Origin: Prauserella_A sp040645195
Lineage (GTDB): Bacteria > Actinomycetota > Actinomycetes > Mycobacteriales > Pseudonocardiaceae
Direction: 5' to 3'
Length of the DNA stretch: 64,000 bases
Assembly (NCBI RefSeq): GCF_040645195.1
Contig: NZ_JBEYXW010000002.1
Coordinates: forward strand, 124,001 to 188,000
Shown: positions 51,187 to 59,566 of the stretch, in pieces
How the letters are laid out: each line of letters opens with the position of its first letter
Numbering within the stretch: the first letter of the stretch is position 1
Notes under the pieces: generated by a model
What the model was told of the DNA's origin: nothing
Seen by the model: only the letters and a program-made list of their open reading frames with translations
The model's database searches: none
Translations under genes and position numbers: made by a program

Positions 51187-53940
51187 GTGGACTCAGCCAC
51201 TTCCCCCAGCCCGGCCGAGGCCTACACGGCGGCGCGGCGCCGCGGTAGGTATCCGCAACTGGCCCGTTTCGCCGCTGAGGTCTCGTTCGAGTTCGACGAC
51301 TTCCAACTACGCGGCTGCGAGGCCCTCGAGGACGGGCACGGTGTCCTCGTGTGCGCGCCGACCGGCGCGGGCAAGACGGTCGTCGGCGAGTTCGCCGTCC
51401 ACCTCGCGCTGGGCGAGGGGCGCAAGTGCTTCTACACGACCCCCATCAAGGCGCTGTCGAACCAGAAGTACGCCGACCTCACCGCACGCTACGGCCAGGA
51501 CACCGTCGGCCTGCTCACCGGTGACACCGCGATCAACGGCAACGCCCAGATCGTCGTGATGACCACCGAGGTGCTCCGCAACATGCTGTACGCGGGGTCG
51601 TCGACGCTCAAGGACCTCGGCTACGTGGTGATGGACGAGATCCACTACCTCGCCGACCGTTTCCGTGGCGCCGTCTGGGAGGAAGTGATCCTCCACCTGC
51701 CCGAGTACGTGCGGGTGGTGGGCCTTTCGGCCACTGTGAGCAACGCCGAGGAGTTCGGCGACTGGCTGGTCACGGTGCGCGGCGACACCACCGTCGTCGT
51801 CGACGAGCACCGCCCGGTGCCGCTGTGGCAGCACATGCTCGTCGGCAACCGGCTACTCGACCTCTTCGGCGGGGAGGACAGCGGCAGCGAGGTGAAGATC
51901 AACCCGCAGCTGTTGCGCACGGCCGAGGACGCCGCGCGGATGCACGCGCCTGCCGGGCTCCGCGGGCCACGCGGGCGCCGTGGTCAGCCGCCGCGCGCAC
52001 CGCGATACCGGCCACCGTCGCGCGCCGGGATGCTGGAGCGGCTGGACCGCGCCGGCCTGCTGCCCGCGATCGTGTTCATCTTCTCCCGCGCCGGTTGCGA
52101 CGCCGCTGTCGCGCAGTGCCTGCATGCGGGGCTGCGGCTCAACACCCCCGAGGAGACGGCGGAGGTGCGCCGGATCGTCGACGAGCGCACCGCCGAACTG
52201 CCCGAGAGCGACCTCGGCGTGCTCGGCTACTGGGAGTGGCGCGAGGGCCTCGAACAGGGCATCGCCGCGCACCACGCGGGCCTGCTGCCGACGTTCAAGG
52301 AGACCGTCGAGGAGTTGTTCGTCCGCGGCCTGGTGAAGGTCGTCTTCGCCACCGAGACGCTCGCACTGGGCATCAACATGCCCGCGCGCACCGTGCTGCT
52401 CGAGCGGCTCGTGAAGTACAACGGGGAAGCGCATGTCGACCTCACGCCCGGCGAGTACACACAGCTCACCGGGCGGGCGGGGCGCCGGGGCATCGACATC
52501 GAGGGCCACGCCGTCGTGCTCTGGCAGCCGGGTGTCGATCCGCGGCAGGTCGCCGGGCTCGCCTCGACCCGGACCTACCCGTTGCGCTCGTCGTTCCGCC
52601 CCGGCTACAACATGGCGATCAACCTGGTCGGCCAGTTCGGCGCCGAGGAGGCCCGCGAACTGCTGGAGCAGTCCTTCGCCCAGTTCCAGGCGGACCGGTC
52701 GGTGGTCGGTCTCGCGCGGCGCATCGAGCGCAACAACGAGGCACTCGCCGGCTATGCGGAGGCCGTCACCGGCGACTTCGACGAGATGCTGTCCTATGTG
52801 GAGCTTCGCAAGAAGATCTCCGACAGGGAGAAGCTGCTGGCCAAGCAGAACTCCGCCACCCGGCGGGCAGCGACTGCCGAGTCGCTGGAGAAGCTGCGCA
52901 AGGGCGATGTGATCTCGGTGCCGGCCGGGCGCCGCGCCGGCCTCGCCGTCGTGGTCGACCCCGGGTTGGACCCGCTGCACGAGCCGCGGCCGGTCGTCGT
53001 GACGGAGGACCGGTGGTCCGGTCCACTGTCCGTGGCGGACTTCCCCGCACCGGTGGAACCACTCGGCCACCTCCGACTGCCCAAGCACGTGGAGCTGCGC
53101 TCACCCAAGACCCGGCGCGACATCGCCTCGTCGCTGCGCAATGCGGGCATCGCGCGCCCTGGCCGTGAGAAACGGCGCTCGGGCGCCAATGAGGACGGTG
53201 AGCTCGCCGCCCTGCGGCATGCGCTGCGCGCGCACCCCTGCCACGGGCTCGCCGACCGGGAGGCCAGCCTGCGCTGGGTCGAGCGCTACCAGCGTCTCGC
53301 CGCCGAGACTGCGCAGTTGGAACGCAAGGTCGCCAACACGACGCACTCGTTGGCCAGGGCGTTCGACCGGATCCGCACGCTGCTCACCGAGCGCGGCTAC
53401 TTCGGCGAGGGCGGCGACGAGGTCACCGAGCACGGCCGGATGCTGTCCCGCCTGTACAGCGAGTCGGACCTGCTCGCCGCCGAATGCATCCGCAACGGTG
53501 TCTGGAACGGCCTGACGCCGCCCGAGCTGGCCGCTGTGGTGTCCGCGCTGGTCTACGAGGCGCGCCGGGACGCGGCCGCCGAGCCACGGCTGCCCTCCGG
53601 TGGGGTGCCGAAGGCATGGCAGGCGACGGTACGGCTGTGGAGCGAGCTCGTCGAGGACGAACGGCGGCACAAGCTGGACCGCACCCGCGAGCCGGATGCC
53701 GGTTTCGCCTGGCCGGTGTACCGCTGGGCGCGTGGCGAGTCGCTGGAGCGGGTCCTCACCACCGCCGAGGTCAACGGGCAGGAGCTGTCCGCGGGCGATT
53801 TCGTCAGGTGGTCGCGGCAGGTCATCGACCTACTCGACCAGATCCGCGACGTCCTCGGCCGCGAGCACCAGGTGGGAGCCGTGGCGGCGAAGGCCGTCAA
53901 GGCGCTGCGCCGTGGTGTCGTCGCCGCCGGCGAGGTCTGA
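51187..53940 (+). CDS. helY: DEAD/DEAH-box RNA helicase HelY (Ski2/Mtr4-like)
   Basis: A 917-residue helicase (mycobacterial HelY about 906). Motifs in order: Walker A VCAPTGAGKTVV, motif Ia TTPIKALSNQKY, Walker B VVMDEIHYLADRFRG, motif III LSATVSNAEEF, then FSRAGCDAAV, and motif VI QLTGRAGRRGIDIEG. A basic proline-rich insertion (about residues 255-282) precedes motif IV, and the C-terminal half holds the DSHCT-like helical domain. It probably unwinds structured RNA for decay or processing. It keeps the position downstream of the tat genes seen in mycobacteria, here separated by dagK and an MFS gene. Confidence 0.93.
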   Translation: MDSATSPSPAEAYTAARRRGRYPQLARFAAEVSFEFDDFQLRGCEALEDGHGVLVCAPTGAGKTVVGEFAVHLALGEGRKCFYTTPIKALSNQKYADLTARYGQDTVGLLTGDTAINGNAQIVVMTTEVLRNMLYAGSSTLKDLGYVVMDEIHYLADRFRGAVWEEVILHLPEYVRVVGLSATVSNAEEFGDWLVTVRGDTTVVVDEHRPVPLWQHMLVGNRLLDLFGGEDSGSEVKINPQLLRTAEDAARMHAPAGLRGPRGRRGQPPRAPRYRPPSRAGMLERLDRAGLLPAIVFIFSRAGCDAAVAQCLHAGLRLNTPEETAEVRRIVDERTAELPESDLGVLGYWEWREGLEQGIAAHHAGLLPTFKETVEELFVRGLVKVVFATETLALGINMPARTVLLERLVKYNGEAHVDLTPGEYTQLTGRAGRRGIDIEGHAVVLWQPGVDPRQVAGLASTRTYPLRSSFRPGYNMAINLVGQFGAEEARELLEQSFAQFQADRSVVGLARRIERNNEALAGYAEAVTGDFDEMLSYVELRKKISDREKLLAKQNSATRRAATAESLEKLRKGDVISVPAGRRAGLAVVVDPGLDPLHEPRPVVVTEDRWSGPLSVADFPAPVEPLGHLRLPKHVELRSPKTRRDIASSLRNAGIARPGREKRRSGANEDGELAALRHALRAHPCHGLADREASLRWVERYQRLAAETAQLERKVANTTHSLARAFDRIRTLLTERGYFGEGGDEVTEHGRMLSRLYSESDLLAAECIRNGVWNGLTPPELAAVVSALVYEARRDAAAEPRLPSGGVPKAWQATVRLWSELVEDERRHKLDRTREPDAGFAWPVYRWARGESLERVLTTAEVNGQELSAGDFVRWSRQVIDLLDQIRDVLGREHQVGAVAAKAVKALRRGVVAAGEV

Positions 53941-54045
53941 CGCGGTTTCCGGCCGCCCTTCGGGTGTGCCGGTGGGCGCTCTGTGGTTTGATCGCGCACG
54001 ACGCTGTGGCAACGACTCACTAGGTGGACTGGCGGAGGCAACACG

Positions 54046-54708
54046 ATGAGCACGCCGTACGGAGGCAACGACCCTCAGCAGTGGGGCCAGCAACCGCCGT
54101 CGGGCCCCCAGTCGGGAGGCTTTCCGAGCCAGGGCGGGTACGGGCAGCAGCCCGGGTATGGCCAGCAACAGCAACCCTATGGTCAGCAGCAGCCTGGCTA
54201 CGGTCAGCAACCGGGATACGGGCAACCGCAGTACGGCCAACAACCCGGTTACGGACAGCAACAGCCGCAGTATGGTCAGCAACAGCCCGGATACGGGCAA
54301 CCGCAGTACGGTCAGCAGCCTGGCTATGGCCAGCAAGGCCAGTACGGCCAGCAGCCCGGCGGGTTCGGAGCTCCGGCGAAGAAGCCAGGAAAGGGGCTGT
54401 GGTTCGGCATCGGTGGCCTGGTGCTGGTCGTCGCGGCAGTCGCCGTCGTGCTGTTCTGGATTCCCGGTGTGCTCGTGACCAAGGTGTTCGACAACCAGAC
54501 GATGCAGCGCGACATCCAGCAGGTCCTCACCGACAGCTACGGCGTGGAGAACGTCGAGAGCGTGAGCTGCCCTGCCGACCAGGAGGTCACGGCGGGCAAC
54601 ACCTTCCAGTGCACGGTCCGGGTCGGCGGCCAAGAACAGAGCGTGACCATCACCGTCAAGAGCGAGGACGGTCACTACGAGGTCGGCCAGCTGCAGGCCG
54701 GACAGTAA
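54046..54708 (+). CDS. DUF4333 membrane protein with Tyr-Gly-Gln-Gln repeats
   Basis: A 220-residue protein. The first 110 residues are a low-complexity cytosolic stretch built from about ten YGQQPG-like units; then a Lys-rich boundary (AKKPGKG), one membrane helix (LVLVVAAVAVVLFWIPGV), and an extracytoplasmic DUF4333 domain (MQRDIQQVLTDSYGVENVES, SCPADQEVTAGNTFQC) whose two cysteines probably pair. It takes the place of Rv2091c next to helY. CGGAGG precedes the ATG. A lipoprotein paralogue follows at 55988. Function unknown. Confidence 0.85.
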   Translation: MSTPYGGNDPQQWGQQPPSGPQSGGFPSQGGYGQQPGYGQQQQPYGQQQPGYGQQPGYGQPQYGQQPGYGQQQPQYGQQQPGYGQPQYGQQPGYGQQGQYGQQPGGFGAPAKKPGKGLWFGIGGLVLVVAAVAVVLFWIPGVLVTKVFDNQTMQRDIQQVLTDSYGVENVESVSCPADQEVTAGNTFQCTVRVGGQEQSVTITVKSEDGHYEVGQLQAGQ

Positions 54709-54752
54709 AACCGGTGGCAGGCGGCGCACCGGGTCGGTCAGCATCTGCAGAC

Positions 54753-55955
54753 ATGACCGATCACCAGACCCGGGTGCTGCGCGAGGACGAGCTGCGCGCC
54801 GCCAACACGCTGTTCCGCGCAGCACTGCACGTCAAGGCTTCCAGCGACGAGGAATGGGAGCGCACGCGCGGCGGATACCAGCCCGGCCGCGCGCTCGGCG
54901 TTTTCGATGACGAGCTGATCGGCACCGCGCGGTCGACCGACTCCGAGCTGACCGTGCCCGGGGGTGGGCAGGTGCCACTCGCCGCGGTCACCGGTGTGGG
55001 CGTGCGTGCCGACCGCACCCGGCGCGGCGTGCTCACCGAACTCATGCGGACCCAGTTCGCCGACTTCGCCGATCGTGGTGTCGTGGCGGCGAACCTGTTC
55101 GCCAGCGAAGGCGCGATCTACGGCCGGTTCGGCTACGGCGTGGCCACACTGTCCCGCTCCTACACGGTGACGCCGCGCCTTGCCCGACTGCGGCCAGAGG
55201 TGTTCGCCGGTGGTGAGGTGGAACTGATCGGTCTCGAGCCGGGTCTGGACCAGCTGCCGGAGCACTACGCCAGGATGACCAAACGTCCCGGCATGATGGC
55301 GCGCGCGTCGTACTGGTGGACCGTGCTGAGCATGACGCTGCGCCGCGGCGAGGAACCAGTGACCATCGCTGTGCACCACGGTCCGCACGAGGTCGACGGT
55401 TTCGCGATCTACCGTGTCAAGCGCACGCCTGGCGGGGGGCCCAGTGTGCTGCAGATCGAGGACATGCATGCCGGCAACGCGGACGCCTTCGCCGGCCTGT
55501 GGCGCTTCCTGCTCGGGGTGGACCTGATCGACGAGATCCAGGCCGATTCCCGCCCGCTGGACGAGCCCATCGAGCTGCTGTTCACGGATCCGCGCGCCTG
55601 CCGGGTGACCGAGAGCGGTGACGAGACGTGGTTGCGGCTGCTCGACGTCCCGGCCGCACTGGCTGCTCGCGGTCACGCTGAGGACGGCGATCCGCTGGTG
55701 GTCGAGGTCGCCGACCCTGTGCTCGGGCACAACTCGGGCCGGTACCTGGTGACCCCGGACGAGGTGCGCCGCACCGACGAGCAGGCGGCCCTGCGACTGG
55801 GAGTCGACGCGCTGGCAATGGTGTACCTGGGCGGTTGGCGACCGTCGGTGCTGGCGCAGGCGGGGCGGGTCCAGGTGGCAGGGGAGCGGACCGCGTACGC
55901 CGCTGACAGGCTGTTCGGTGCGCGCACGACGCCCTGGTGCGGTACGTTCTTCTGA
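54753..55955 (+). CDS. Eis-like N-acetyltransferase
   Basis: A 400-residue three-domain protein of the Eis family: N-terminal GNAT (AAVTGVGVRADRTRRGVLTE is the acetyl-CoA loop), central GNAT-like domain, and a C-terminal sterol-carrier-like domain. Eis proteins form hexamers and acetylate aminoglycosides or other amines; their C-terminal carboxylate acts in catalysis, and here the chain ends in Phe (WCGTFF) as in Eis. The ATG at 54753 fits the family but has no clear ribosome site. It is bracketed by two DUF4333 genes. Substrate unknown. Confidence 0.88.
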   Translation: MTDHQTRVLREDELRAANTLFRAALHVKASSDEEWERTRGGYQPGRALGVFDDELIGTARSTDSELTVPGGGQVPLAAVTGVGVRADRTRRGVLTELMRTQFADFADRGVVAANLFASEGAIYGRFGYGVATLSRSYTVTPRLARLRPEVFAGGEVELIGLEPGLDQLPEHYARMTKRPGMMARASYWWTVLSMTLRRGEEPVTIAVHHGPHEVDGFAIYRVKRTPGGGPSVLQIEDMHAGNADAFAGLWRFLLGVDLIDEIQADSRPLDEPIELLFTDPRACRVTESGDETWLRLLDVPAALAARGHAEDGDPLVVEVADPVLGHNSGRYLVTPDEVRRTDEQAALRLGVDALAMVYLGGWRPSVLAQAGRVQVAGERTAYAADRLFGARTTPWCGTFF

Positions 55956-55987
55956 CCTGTGAACGATCAACTTCGGGGTGTCCGGTC

Positions 55988-56395
55988 TTGCGGGTACGCA
56001 CTGTGCTTTTGGTGATGTTGTTGGGCGCCGGGCTGTCGCTCGCCGCGTGCGGCGGCGACGAGCCCGCCGCGCCGCAGGATTCGCTGTCGTCGTCGAGATC
56101 GCCAGCGTCGTCGACGGCCGAGACGGAGCCGGGCAGCCAGCCCGTCAGCACTACCACGAGCCTGCTCCCGGTGCCAAAACTGTTCGACGCGGAGTCGATG
56201 CAGGCGTCGGTCCAGCAGATCCTCACCGAGAGCTACCGCATCGAGGGTGTGGAGAGTGTCACCTGCCCCGCGGACCAGCCCGTCGAGCCGGGCCTGACGT
56301 TCGAGTGCACCGCACAGATCGCAGGCGACGCGACACCCGTCCCGATCACTGTGCAGGACGGCCAGGGCCACTACGAGGTCGGCTACCCGCAGTGA
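55988..56395 (+). CDS. DUF4333 lipoprotein
   Basis: A 135-residue exported lipoprotein. The TTG at 55988 starts MRVRTVLLVMLLGAGLSLAAC with the lipobox LAAC (Cys about 21) and has GGGGTG upstream. A Ser/Thr linker leads to a DUF4333 domain (MQASVQQILTESYRIEGVES, TCPADQPVEPGLTFEC) closely similar to that of the 54046 protein. The frame continues upstream, but that would bury the signal peptide. It ends just before the converging exonuclease gene. Confidence 0.82.
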   Translation: MRVRTVLLVMLLGAGLSLAACGGDEPAAPQDSLSSSRSPASSTAETEPGSQPVSTTTSLLPVPKLFDAESMQASVQQILTESYRIEGVESVTCPADQPVEPGLTFECTAQIAGDATPVPITVQDGQGHYEVGYPQ

Positions 56396-56404
56396 GCCCT
56401 GGTG

Positions 56405-57361
56405 TCAGCCGGCGGCCCGGGTTTCCAGGGCGCTGAGCAGGCGCGTCACCGAGTTGCCCAGGTTCCATCGCTGCGCCAACTCGGCCACGCGATCCGGGTC
56501 GACCGCCGCAGCAGGCACGCTGTCGGGGCCGGACATCACCACCGGTGCGTCCGGCGCCACGCGCACGACGAGTGGCGCCACGGCCAGGTAGTCCGCCGCG
56601 TCGTTGAGCCGGGTCCGGACACGCACCGGGAGGTCCGGGCTCTCCGCGCGGGCGGCGGCCACCAGTGCTTGCAGGGAGCCGAACTGCGTGATCAGCTTGG
56701 CCGCCGTCTTCTCGCCGATGCCGGCCACCCCGGGCAGCCCGTCGGACGGGTCACCACGCAGCATCGACATCTCCGCGTAGGCAGGGCCGGCGTGCTCGGC
56801 GGGCACGCCGTAGCGGGCGCCGACTTCCGCAGGGCCCAGTACCTCGGCCTTCGCCCAGCCCTTGCCGACATAGATCACCGACGCCGGCGTCGGCTCCGCG
56901 CGCACCAGCTGGAACAGGTCACGATCGCCGGTGATCACCTCGACCGGGTCGCTGGTCTCCCGCGCCACGAGGGTGCCGATCACGTCGTCGGCCTCGAACC
57001 CCGACGCCTCGGCGGTCGCCAGCCCGACCGCGTCCAGCAGCTCCAGGATGATCGGCACCTGCGGTGTGAGCGTGTCGGGTACCTCTTCGACATCCGGTCC
57101 GGTGTCGGCGACTTCCGCGACGCGGTGCGCCTTGTAGCTCGGCAGCGCATCGACCCGGAACTGCGGCCGCCAGTCGGCGTCGAGGCAGGCGACCAGCCGG
57201 GCAGGCCGCCGGTCGGTGATGATGCGGGCGATCGTGTCCGTGAAGCCGCGGACCGCGTTGACCGGCGTGCCGTCGGGCGCGGTCATGGTGTCCGGCAGGG
57301 CGAAGAACGAGCGGAAGTACAGGCTCGCCGCGTCGAGCAGCGCCAGGGGAGCGGTGGTCAC
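56405..57361 (-). CDS. 5'-3' exonuclease (FEN-like, Pol I small fragment homologue)
   Basis: A 318-residue stand-alone homologue of the DNA polymerase I 5' nuclease domain (compare Rv2090). Acidic metal-site motifs: LLDAASLYFRSFFALP, RLVACLDADWRPQFR, FEADDVIGTLVA, EVITGDRDLFQLV and MLRGDPSDGLPG; the DNA-binding helix-three-turn-helix is GIGEKTAAKLITQFGSL. It removes RNA primers or flaps. Start GTG 57361 (or GTG 57367). It is divergent from the Xaa-Pro peptidase gene. Confidence 0.93.
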   Translation of the reverse strand: MTTAPLALLDAASLYFRSFFALPDTMTAPDGTPVNAVRGFTDTIARIITDRRPARLVACLDADWRPQFRVDALPSYKAHRVAEVADTGPDVEEVPDTLTPQVPIILELLDAVGLATAEASGFEADDVIGTLVARETSDPVEVITGDRDLFQLVRAEPTPASVIYVGKGWAKAEVLGPAEVGARYGVPAEHAGPAYAEMSMLRGDPSDGLPGVAGIGEKTAAKLITQFGSLQALVAAARAESPDLPVRVRTRLNDAADYLAVAPLVVRVAPDAPVVMSGPDSVPAAAVDPDRVAELAQRWNLGNSVTRLLSALETRAAG

Positions 57362-57416
57362 TGGCACAGCGTGCCATGCGCGCTCCGGCACCGGTGCCCA
57401 GACTAGGCTCACCGGT

Positions 57417-58562
57417 ATGTCGCGCCGACCGCTGCACACGTCCTCCCCGCCCGCCGCCAGCCTCCGCGCCCGTCTCGACCGGGCCCGCGTTGCGGCCGCC
57501 GACGCGAACACCGACGCGCTGCTGATCGCGCCTGGTTCGGACCTGCGCTACCTCATCGGGCAGGCGGGCGGCTCGTTCGAACGACTCACCACGCTCGTGG
57601 TCCAGGCAGGCGACGCGCCGGCGCGGCTGGTGGTGCCGAAGCTGGAGACTCCGGGCTACGCCGGGGTGCCCACTGGGGAACTGGGCATCGAGGTGGTGCC
57701 GTGGGTCGATGGTGATGATCCCTACCGGCTCGTCGCGGATTGCCTCGGCACGCCGGGACGCGTCGCGGTGAGCGACACGATGGCCGCGCTGCACGTGCTG
57801 GCGCTGCGCGCGGCGCTGGCCGGTGCCGAGCAGACCCTGGCCGGTCCGGTGCTGCGCGAGCTGCGGATGCGCAAGGATGCCACCGAGATCGCGGCGCTGC
57901 GCAGGGCGGCCGAGGCGATCGACCGAGTGCACGCGCGGATGGGCGAATGGCTGCGCGCCGGCAGGACCGAGGCCGAGGTCGGCACCGACATCGCCGCGGC
58001 GATCGTCGAGGAAGGCCACACGCAGGCCGACTTCGTCATCGTGGGCTCCGGCCCCAACGGCGCGAGCCCGCACCACGATGTCTCCGACCGGGTGATCGAG
58101 CAGGGTGACGTCGTGGTCGTGGACATCGGCGGGCCCATCGCCGAGGGCTACAACTCCGACTCCACGCGCACCTACTCGATCGGGCAGCCACGGGAGCGCG
58201 ACGTCATCGAGTCCTACGCGGTGCTCCAGCGCGCGCAGCACGCCGCTGTGGAGGCCGCGTGTCCCGGTGCGACCGCACAGGAGGTGGACGCCGCGGCGCG
58301 AGACATCATCGCGGCGGCAGGGCTCGGCGAGTTCTTCATCCACCGCACTGGGCACGGCATCGGGCTGGACGTGCACGAGGAGCCCTACATCGTCGGTGGC
58401 AACGACCTGCCGCTGGAGCCGGGCATTGCCTTCAGCGTCGAGCCCGGTATCTACCAGCCCGGCCGCTGGGGCGCGCGCATCGAGGACATCGTCGTGGTGA
58501 CCTCCGACGGCGCCGAGTCGCTGAACACCCGGCCGCACGAGCTGGTCGTGCTGGACTCATGA
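57417..58562 (+). CDS. Xaa-Pro peptidase (M24 family)
   Basis: A 381-residue dinuclear-metal aminopeptidase or prolidase. N-terminal creatinase-like domain to about residue 150, then the pita-bread domain with metal ligands: Asp in VVVVDIGGP, Asp in NSDSTRTYS, His in HRTGHGIGLDVHEEP, Glu in SVEPGIYQPG and Glu in ARIEDIVVV. Rv2089c (PepE) is the positional counterpart. The ATG at 57417 lies after ACCGGT without strong ribosome site. The stop overlaps the AsnC-type gene by 4 bases. Confidence 0.92.
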   Translation: MSRRPLHTSSPPAASLRARLDRARVAAADANTDALLIAPGSDLRYLIGQAGGSFERLTTLVVQAGDAPARLVVPKLETPGYAGVPTGELGIEVVPWVDGDDPYRLVADCLGTPGRVAVSDTMAALHVLALRAALAGAEQTLAGPVLRELRMRKDATEIAALRRAAEAIDRVHARMGEWLRAGRTEAEVGTDIAAAIVEEGHTQADFVIVGSGPNGASPHHDVSDRVIEQGDVVVVDIGGPIAEGYNSDSTRTYSIGQPRERDVIESYAVLQRAQHAAVEAACPGATAQEVDAAARDIIAAAGLGEFFIHRTGHGIGLDVHEEPYIVGGNDLPLEPGIAFSVEPGIYQPGRWGARIEDIVVVTSDGAESLNTRPHELVVLDS

Positions 58563-59014
58563 CCGGTTCCGTGCTCGAACCGGTCGACCAGGCGATCGTG
58601 CGTGAGCTCGCGGCCGACGGCAGGCGCAGTTTCACCGATCTGGCCGAGCGGGTGGGCTTGTCGGTGTCGGCGGTGCACCAGCGCGTGCGCAGGCTGGAAC
58701 AGCGCGGCGTCATCCGGGGTTACACCGCGAGGTTGGACGGCGAGCAGATCGGGCTGCCGCTGACCGCGCTGATCTCGCTCACACCGAACGATCCCGCCGC
58801 GCCCGACGACTACCCGCAGCGGCTGGAGCACATCAGGGAGATCGAGTCGTGCTACTCCGTGGCCGGCGACGAGTCCTACATCCTGCTCGTGCGGGTCGCC
58901 TCACCACTCGGGCTGGAGGATCTGCTGCGCCGTATCCGGGAGGCCGCGAAGGTGTCGACCCGGACCACTGTGGTGTTGTCGACGCCGTTCGAGGGCCGAT
59001 CGCCGACGCTGTGA
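58559..59014 (+). CDS. Lrp/AsnC-family regulator
   Basis: A 151-residue feast/famine regulator: N-terminal HTH (TDLAERVGLSVSAVHQRVRRL) and C-terminal RAM ligand domain (ALISLTPNDP; CYSVAGDESYILLVRV). It probably senses an amino acid and overlaps the peptidase gene by 4 bases, suggesting that the two respond together to peptide or proline supply. Confidence 0.92.
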   Translation: MTGSVLEPVDQAIVRELAADGRRSFTDLAERVGLSVSAVHQRVRRLEQRGVIRGYTARLDGEQIGLPLTALISLTPNDPAAPDDYPQRLEHIREIESCYSVAGDESYILLVRVASPLGLEDLLRRIREAAKVSTRTTVVLSTPFEGRSPTL

Positions 59015-59045
59015 GAATGTTCCGGCAAGGAGTACGATAAAAGGT

Positions 59046-59276
59046 ATGGCAACTCGTAAGGTCACCCTGTCGCTCGACGCCGGCGCGCTCGAGTTCGCCG
59101 AGCGCGCCGCCAAGGCCCACGGCGTGTCGGTGTCGTCCTGGCTGTCGAAAGCCGCGCGCCGGGAGGCCGTCCGCACCGGTTACCGGCAGGAGGCGGGCGA
59201 GTCGGCCGAGACCTCGGCCACGATCGACGAAACCGAGCTCGCGGCGGCGCTGGAGGACCTGCGTGCGCAGGGGTGA
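59046..59276 (+). CDS. Ribbon-helix-helix-like antitoxin
   Basis: A 76-residue protein. MATRKVTLSLDAGALEFAER gives the N-terminal beta strand and first helix of a ribbon-helix-helix DNA-binding fold, then HGVSVSSWLSKAARREAV the second helix; the acidic C-terminal third would wrap the toxin. It overlaps the downstream MazF-like gene by 14 bases, the usual antitoxin-first order. AAAAGG stands just before the ATG. Confidence 0.8.
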   Translation: MATRKVTLSLDAGALEFAERAAKAHGVSVSSWLSKAARREAVRTGYRQEAGESAETSATIDETELAAALEDLRAQG

Positions 59277-59562
59277 GGTCTGGACCTATCAGCCCCCAAC
59301 CCAACCCATGCAGCCGCGCGCGGTGTTGCTGCTGTCCTCGGACGGCGTGAACGAGTCGGAACGCCCATGGCTGATCGGGACCGAACTGCTCGAAAAGGAC
59401 CCGCAGGACATCTTGGGGGTCGCCGTCGACGGCCGGTTCTGGGTCTCGACGCTGCACCTCACGCGGATCTACCGGCCATGGCTCGACCAGCGCATCGCCG
59501 CCATCGACAACGAGATCCAGGAGCAGATCGACAGCGCCCTCCGCGCCGCACTGGACCTCTAG
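59263..59562 (+). CDS. MazF/PemK-like toxin
   Basis: A 99-residue SH3-like barrel protein of the MazF/PemK group, ribonucleases cleaving mRNA. The opening RRGEVWTYQPP and the PRAVLLLSS strand with its conserved Arg match the family; the rest is shorter than classical MazF (about 110-118), so activity is not certain. GTG start inside the antitoxin gene ensures coupled translation. Confidence 0.78.
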   Translation: MRRGEVWTYQPPTQPMQPRAVLLLSSDGVNESERPWLIGTELLEKDPQDILGVAVDGRFWVSTLHLTRIYRPWLDQRIAAIDNEIQEQIDSALRAALDL

Positions 59563-59566
59563 AAAG

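Noticed and set aside
54100..54360. Tandem DNA repeats considered as a regulatory or CRISPR-like array
   Set aside because: They encode the YGQQPG repeats of the DUF4333 protein in frame.
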